64,000 nucleotides of DNA from Trematomus loennbergii. Its lineage: Eukaryota > Chordata > Actinopteri > Perciformes > Nototheniidae. The stretch spans positions 62,001-126,000 of the forward strand of contig JAAOOA010000177.1 in NCBI GenBank assembly GCA_012861695.1, written 5' to 3'. This document shows positions 58,189 through 64,000 of this stretch, piece by piece. The notes below the pieces were generated by a model. That model had not been told where the DNA came from and did not search any database. It saw only the letters and a program-made list of their open reading frames with translations. Within the stretch, counting starts at the first letter, position 1; each line of letters starts with the position of its first letter. The position numbers were made by a program, and so were the translations under genes.

Positions 58189-58706
58189 GTATACAGAGAC
58201 TGTGTGGAGTCAACATGTCGGGCCGTGTGATGAATACAAATTGTTTGACTCCCCTTTGGCGATTAAAGTGCAGGCATCACTGTTTACATATTTACATTGT
58301 CCCTTAGATTGCATCTCAGAGACAAGATGAAAATGATCCATCTTCATTACAGCTCCTCACATCTGACTGGGCTGTTGTGTATATTCAACTGATCTGTTCA
58401 TAATGTTATGAATATATAAAAGGCTATCTCTCAGAATGAGTACCTATCTGCATTCCCCCATGCTCAGATCCGCCTTCATCTTTCACATATCAGTATAATC
58501 AGCCAGCACAGCGCTGACATTCAGAGCCTTGACAGTAAAACAGCGGGGACTCCTCTGCATACTAAATCACACAGAATGTGAATACAAAACAATGCATTGA
58601 GGCTTATGATGCAGGGATGTGCATAATTACACCACACAAGCTTTTTCTCTCAGAGGCGCTCCGTTGTCTGGGATGTGTCCTTCCTTTTGACAGCTGTTTT
58701 ATCCAG
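58189..58706. other. Unassigned sequence
   Basis: No repeat recognised. Its right edge supplies the pyrimidine-rich acceptor of the candidate exon at 58707. Confidence 0.35.
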
Positions 58707-58751
58707 GGGGCTTCAGCAAGCTGCCCTACACATTGTACAAGAGATGGGAAG
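58707..58751 (+). CDS. Second candidate exon of the unidentified host gene
   Basis: Acceptor 'tccttccttttgacagctgttttatccag' has a pyrimidine tract, and the donor is GGGAAG|GTATGT. Using the leftover base of the 53349-53445 exon, the joined codon is Trp and the 45 bp then encode GFSKLPYTLYKRWE, leaving one base. Length and phase are compatible with an internal exon. The protein is not recognised. The distance to the first candidate (5.3 kb) would be an intron holding the minisatellite and several MITEs. Confidence 0.33.
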
Positions 58752-59089
58752 GTATGTTCTTTTGAATCTAAGGAAACAAAAGAAGCATGTGATATTGTTT
58801 ATAATGTCATCACATCCCATAAAAATGAGCGATACGTTTTATCAGTGTTCTAAAATCTGAGATATCTCTGTATTAAGGAACTCCATTTGTACAAAAACTA
58901 TTCAAACCACATCAGTTAGCCAATCCTTTTTAGTTGGTGTCATATTCTACTAACCATGAATACCCACACTGTACACTCTGCTGCTGGCGTAAATATATCA
59001 ATGGTGCAGCAAATGTGGATTAATCCACCGCTTAAAATAGTCCCCAACAAATACACTGTTCTCCTCTTTTTGAGTAAAGTTTGCCAATC
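58752..59089. other. Unassigned sequence
   Basis: No recognised feature. Confidence 0.4.
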
Positions 59090-59097
59090 TGTTTTAG

Positions 59098-59287
59098 GGA
59101 GGTGTGTAGGCAGTGGGTTGTGCTTTGGTGTTTGGATCAGGGGGCACAGGTTCAAACCCCACTGCAGTCAGCATGTCGTTGTGTCCCTGAGCAAGACACT
59201 TCACTCCAAATCGCTCCTGTGGGGATTGCTCACAGTATTGAGTATGTAAGGCGCTTTGGAAAAAAGCGTCTAACAAGTGACATGTAA
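59098..59287 (+). mobile_element. tRNA-derived SINE with target duplication
   Basis: The body carries a pol III B box GGTTCAAACCC at 59149-59159 in a tRNA-like head. A conserved middle ('gcaagacacttcactcc', 'gctcctgtggggattgctca') and a LINE-like tail ('ggcgctttggaaaaaagcgtc') follow. TGTTTTAG flanks it at 59090-59097 and 59288-59295. The pattern is the teleost V-SINE type. A matching tail scrap lies in the piggyBac intron at about 28230. Confidence 0.9.
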
Positions 59288-59295
59288 TGTTTTAG

Positions 59296-59838
59296 TTTTT
59301 TTTAAACGCAATATATGTCATTAAAGCTTTCATAACGTATCATTTATAGGTACCCTGTGTAGCATTTGACCTCTAATCGTGCGATGTAACTATGTCTTTT
59401 AAGAATCACTGTCTTTTTACGTAAATTCACCTTGTTTATAATATTAGCACCGTTCCAAGCAAACGAGTGCTTTTGTTTTTGAAATCAATTCCGCGAGTTT
59501 CGCGACCCCCCCTCGCTCCAATGACCATTAGACCATTTAATAAGGTAAAAACTAAAAGCAAAAACGCCTCGCAGACGCTCTTGCGTTTACTTTTTTAATA
59601 AAGAAAAAAAATGGTCCGAAGATACACGGATTCATCTCCCTCCATCATGTTGATTTGAATCCAAAGTTCTGAATCTGAGCCCGCCCCCGCTCAACCTTCT
59701 GAGCCAATCACAGTGCGATAATGACCTGCCTTCCGTTTCAACCTACTCCTTCCGTTTCCACTATACTTTCTCTCACACATACATGCATTCTTCTCTTGCA
59801 TACATATATTGTCTTCAGACATGCATATATTATTTATA
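59296..59838. other. Unassigned sequence
   Basis: No recognised gene. 'gtaccctgtgtagcatttgac' near 59351 resembles the start of a fish MITE, but no opposite end was found. Confidence 0.35.
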
Positions 59839-60140
59839 ATATTAAATGTAAACATTGAATGAATGTGCATGAGAGCAAAATGTATACATATGAGCGTTAA
59901 AATATATGAATATGAGAGCAAAATGTATGTGTAAATATGTGAGTGACAATGTATGAATGTGTGCATTGAAATATGATATGAGAGCAAAATGTATGAATGT
60001 GTGAGTGTAAATATATACGTGTGTGAGAGTGAAAATGTATGTATGTAAAAGGAGAATGTATGTGTGTAAGAGTGAACATATATGTATGTAAAAGGAGAAT
60101 GTATGTGTGTAAGAGTAAACATATATGTATGTAAAAGGAG
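59839..60140 (+). repeat. Degenerate tandem repeat, 43-bp period at the right end
   Basis: Variants of 'gtgtaaatatatgaatgtg' and 'agagcaaaatgtatgaatg' give way to units of about 43 bp ('aatgtatgtgtgtaagagtg' followed by 'aacatatatgtatgtaaaag'), with three copies at 60012-60140. The 161-codon minus-strand frame across it is a by-product of the repeat. Confidence 0.85.
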
Positions 60141-60328
60141 GGACCAGTATGAATTATGGCCTGTACGGCCCTTCATATCTTTTTATATGTGTCATGCACA
60201 TGTACAGGATGCACATGCACACAAGACAATTAACATTCCTGCCAATGGTTTCACACAGTTTCACTGGTTGAAAGAGACAGCTACAATAACCAATAAGAAT
60301 TCAGCTTTTCAAAGGTTTCATAAAAAGA

Positions 60329-60369
60329 ACATTGTCTGTATCCTTGTAAGACCTGGATACAGACAATGT
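60329..60369. repeat. Perfect 15-bp hairpin, 11-nt loop
   Basis: ACATTGTCTGTATCC pairs with GGATACAGACAATGT across the loop 60344-60354. No surrounding element was recognised; the stem is too short for a typical microRNA precursor. Confidence 0.9.
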
Positions 60370-60966
60370 TTTCTGGTGGAAATACTGAATGTACTAAACA
60401 TTGCTGTTAAAAAAAATAACTCTGTTGGCTACCTTTTGTTTACTGCTGGGAGAATTTAACCATCCAAATAATAGAGCTGTTATAGAACTGGTCCCTTGAC
60501 CTGTTAGGAATTCAATAAGGTTACATTAGCTTGATCCTCTTTACTTATCTTCTCTTTGTCTTGCTCTTACGTTTATGTTTTATAGTTGCTGTAGACCTGC
60601 GGTGAGAAACATTTCAACAGTAGAAATTATTAATGAGGATGAAGAAACAATGCTTTCCTGCAGTGGGAAAAAGGAAGTGGGTCAGAAAGTGTGTGTGTTT
60701 TTGTGTGTGTGTTTGGGTTTGTGTGTATACAGTAAGGAATCAAATACTTTACAAGCCTTATTGATACAGTATATTCAACCCAGTCTCACATCTAAACGTG
60801 TAATAACTACGTTGGTCCACAACTTGGGACGTAGTATTTCTACAAAAACGCCTCTGAATTGTAGAAAATGCCTATTTTAAGGTTAGTTTGGCCATTAAAA
60901 TGCGTTTTGATGTCATTTGATGCGAGTGGATGTACATGATCTTTAGTTTGCTAGTTATTATGAAGA

Positions 60967-61531
60967 ATACTCCGGAGGGATTCCCCGATCCTTTCTTACA
61001 GTTTCTCATCAAGGGGGTGTCTCCTGTCCCCGGGACAAACACACTGCCTGAGGAAGGTTATGTGTATTTTTTTTGTCATTAACCTTTTTCGGACCACTTA
61101 TTTATTTATTTTGGTGACGATCCGACCTCCATGCTGCTACTCTGGTTCAAACTGCATCCACCAAACAATATGATTTATCTCGACCTCCCCAAAATAACCA
61201 AAATCTGACACGGTGTGAGATGTCTTTTTAGCTGTTCTATCGTCATTTCCTGCGATCTTCTTCCTGCAGTCAGTCAAAATGAATGAATGGGCGTTTCTTG
61301 ACTATTTATAGGCAAATATGGGCGTTACGTGAAGCCTGCAAAAGCTGCGCCGCATTTCGAGTCGATTGTGATTTATAAGGGAAACAGGCGCAGGAAGTGC
61401 CGTACGCACTTCCCTCGCCGGTACGCAATGTTTTGTGAATCGGAAAATGTCTGTACCTATTTTTTTGCTTTGTACTACGTAAGCAACCTTCTCACGTCAA
61501 TCCTACGCAAGGCGTTATAAATGAGGTCCCT
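60967..61531 (+). mobile_element. Segment of the 'GGGGCCTCATTTATAA' element in foldback copy B
   Basis: 60967-61256 matches 37830-38118 in the same orientation. From there to about 61531 it provides the right terminus ('gttataaatgaggtccctga') that the 37-kb copy lacks. Together they reconstruct the outline of one element about 1.4 kb long; here its left half has been lost. Confidence 0.78.
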
Positions 61532-61589
61532 GATCCGAACACCAACGCACTATTCCACTGCGCACACGCCTCCCCGATCATAAATATGT

Positions 61590-62572
61590 CAGCAGTTAAA
61601 CAACATCTTAGATTTCTTTTCACACAATACGTCTCCTTGCAGTATCAACACTAATTCGGCTGACTTTTATATTTGATCCAATTGGTAGATAGGCTGTATT
61701 TACGCCATAACGGTGCACAGCTGATAGAAAGGGACACCTACTGGTTAAAGCACGTTATTGAATTTATTATTTGTATTATTAGATATTAATAGGATCCCTA
61801 TAAAGTATATTCTTTACTCGTTATTCTCTACTAATAGTTAATTAAAGACTGTATATAATGACTATTTTGCACATCCCTTTCAAGATTTCAAGATTTTCTA
61901 AGGTTTATTGACATATCATATTATACACAACTACGGTGTAGTTATGCAATGAATGAAAAACTTGGGTCGCAGGTTCCTCAACAGTGCATTACAAGACATC
62001 TATCAATATGTGTTTATACCTCCAGCAATGTTAACTATGTTGAAGCACTTATTTTAACTGATATTATACATATGTATTACTCTTATAAGATGTATGTAGA
62101 TAGTATAAGAAATGTGCAGAATATGACAGTTTAATGGTGGAGGTATACACACATATTGATAGATGTCTTGTAATGCACTGTTGAGGAACCTGTGACCCAA
62201 GTTTTTCATTCATTGCATAACTACACCGTAGTTGTGTATAATATGATATGTCAATAAACCTTAGAAAATCTTGAAATCTTGAAAGGGATGTGCAAAATAG
62301 TCATTATATACAGTCTTTAATTAACTATTAGTAGAGAATAACGACGAGTAAAGAATATACTTTATAGGGATCCTATTAATATCTAATAATAAATTATAAA
62401 ATGCAATAACGTGCTTTAACCAGTAGGTGTCCCTTTCTATCAGCTGTGCACCGTTATGGCGTAAATACAGCCTATCTACCAATTGGATCAAATATAAAAG
62501 TCAGCCGAATTAGTGTTGATACTGCAAGGAGACGTATTGTGTGAAAAGAAATGTAAGATGTTGTTTAATTGC
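61590..62572. repeat. Long palindrome, arms about 430-490 bp
   Basis: 61590-62025 ('cagttaaacaacatctta' to 'tatacctccagcaa') is the near-exact inverse of 62140-62572, with a 115-bp spacer centred at about 62081. The arms contain the modules 'agctgatagaaagggacacc' and 'ggatccctataaagtatatt'. The spacer itself holds the inverse of 32450-32540 module sequence. It can form a large stem. Confidence 0.93.
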
Positions 62573-64000
62573 TTATATATTTAAGATCCACGTCAAGTTT
62601 TCAGTTTTGGCGGCAGTTCCTGTTTGTCTAGAAGTCTTGTCATCAGGGCTCTATAATAGAGTTAACTACGGCAGATATGTAATATTTAATGCAGCCGAAA
62701 CGTGTATTACAATGCCGTTATGTGATGACTTTCAAAGAGAAAAGCAAGCACACTCGGAATAATGTATTATTTAATTTTTTATACAGTCTATGGTTGCTAC
62801 AGAGGATTGTGGGTAATGTCCGTCAAACTTCCGGGTTCCTCCATGGGACCTTATTTCGGAAAAAGTATGCATTGAAGTCAATGGAGAGAGAAAGATTATC
62901 TTTCGATCCCGTTTGAATTGTGCCACGAATTACACATATGATGTTTGTCAATCTTAAATAATAATTTCCATGTCAAAAAAGTCACAGTTTGTCGTAAAAC
63001 TGTTGAAATATAAGACTATGAAATGTGTGTGTATGTACAGCTCTCAACATGCCCAGACTTGTAGTGATTTTCACCTCTTTTAATACTTTTAATACCACAT
63101 TACGTCACACGTTTGATGCGCGCCCGTGATTGAAAATCTCTTTATTTAAAAAATACGGGGAATACGGATCTCGGGGTCTCCCTGCTCCCTGTGCGCAGAT
63201 GCGACGCGTCATATGACGTCACATGTTTGGCATGTCTCGATTGAATATGCTTTATTTAAAACAAAAACAAGGACAATAAACAAAGCAGTCTTCACAACGG
63301 CCGGACAAAATACTTTGAGCCGCCCTATAGCCAAAGCCCGAGACACTGTTTAAAGCATAATAAAGACAATATATAGAGAGCATAATGGAAAATAACGTAT
63401 CTATGCCACAATTTGATGCCGGGTAGCAATAAAGATAACACCATTAAACAGTTACACAACATAACAGACATAATATCGATAGCAGCGTCCCTAGCAACCA
63501 CCTTGGTAACAATGAAAACGTTGTATTTACACAATTTCCTGAAGTATTCTTCGTAATAACTAGCAAACTAAAGATCATGTACATCCACTGCACACATAAT
63601 CTGAAATAACAACTCATATTTCGCATCAAATGACATCAAAACGCATTTTAATGGCCAAACTAACCTTAAAATAGGCATTTTCTACCGAGAATAAAACGAA
63701 GGTCGGCCATGTTTTTTTATTTCTGCGGAGAGAAAGTTGAAGATCACGTGACATAGACGCCAGCCATTGGAAATGAATGGTGAAAAAAAACGTAGGGATC
63801 CTACAATTTCAGAGGCGTTTTTGTAGAAATACTACGTCCCAAGTTGTGGACCAACGTAGTTATTACACGTTTAGATGTGAGACTGGGTTGGTATATTCAT
63901 CAAAGTGAAGTATTTCTCATGTTTGAAACTTGGCGGGATTTTGGATGCCCATACACACCAGTGCCAATGTTTGCCTAAAGCACAGCACTGATAGGCCATC

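Larger units (their letters stand above)
60777..63890. mobile_element. Giant foldback element, copy B (rearranged)
   Basis: Same termini as copy A ((C)AACCCAGTCTCACATC), flanked by matching 8-mers GTATATTC at 60769-60776 and 63891-63898. The right arm (about 62985-63890) matches copy A's right arm over its full length except a 68-bp deletion near 63410. The left arm is only about 185 bp. Between them are a segment shared with 37.8-38.1 kb and 61.5 kb (a 'GGCGTTATAAATGAGG' end), a large palindrome at 61590-62572 and the shared module 62575-62985. No transposase. Confidence 0.92.

Noticed and set aside
59098..59170. Functional tRNA gene
   Set aside because: The B box is present, but the head is part of a SINE and the cloverleaf cannot be drawn convincingly.
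59691..60176. 161-codon minus-strand frame rich in His, Ile and Thr
   Set aside because: Covers a degenerate tandem repeat; no start context or domain.
60082..60459. 125-codon plus-strand frame
   Set aside because: Begins in the tandem repeat and has no recognised domain; a length reachable by chance.
1..64000. CRISPR array
   Set aside because: Tandem repeats present are contiguous minisatellites without unique spacers, and the sequence is eukaryotic.

Overview
This window reads as a non-coding, transposon-dense stretch of a bony-fish (teleost) nuclear genome. The evidence is a mixture typical of teleosts: many hAT-type elements with 8-bp target duplications, a piggyBac element with an intron, TTAA-flanked MITEs, L2/Rex-like LINE ends with short tandem tails, a tRNA-derived SINE, long-arm foldback elements, minisatellites, and AT, CA and TG microsatellites. 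No prokaryotic gene organisation is visible. No host gene could be named. Two short stretches near 53.4 kb and 58.7 kb look like exons of one unidentified plus-strand gene because their splice signals and codon phase agree.

Layout. 1-13.5 kb is mostly unassigned AT-rich sequence. It is punctuated by two internally deleted hAT elements (1726-2808 and 6909-7723, both with perfect 8-bp target duplications), a 130-bp repeat present in inverted orientation at 5.5 and 9.5 kb, LINE tails and a hairpin MITE at 12.0 kb. 13.6-15.4 kb is a foldback element with arms of about 400 bp. 16.5-25 kb is a run of MITE-like elements, two of them TTAA-flanked, with a 22-bp minisatellite and a long TG tract.

25-31 kb holds the clearest nest. 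A piggyBac transposon (25396-30868) lies at a TTAA inside a repeat that occurs uninterrupted elsewhere in the window, so the empty site can be read directly. The piggyBac carries its own hAT insertion (26188-27862). Its transposase gene keeps the acidic catalytic residues but is broken by three reading-frame changes.

31-45 kb contains a LINE whose central coding region is missing and replaced by a MITE (35.4-38.2 kb), a 2.3-kb giant foldback element (39204-41510), and a Russian-doll hAT (42040-44233) that contains other elements and a perfect 42-bp palindrome.

45-52 kb has an unusual 2.4-kb block of successive in-frame tandem arrays, probably encoded on the minus strand. It is followed by copies of the modular repeat family and another hAT. 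52-64 kb has the two candidate exons, a 33-unit minisatellite, several MITEs, a SINE with an intact B box, and a second, rearranged copy (60777-63890) of the giant foldback element.

How it works together: nothing suggests a host pathway. The interactions are between mobile elements: nested insertions, foldback arms exchanging internal modules, and deletion derivatives that retain only DNA-binding or dimerisation domains. The longest unassigned gaps have their own entries; a few shorter ones are left without comment because nothing was recognised in them.
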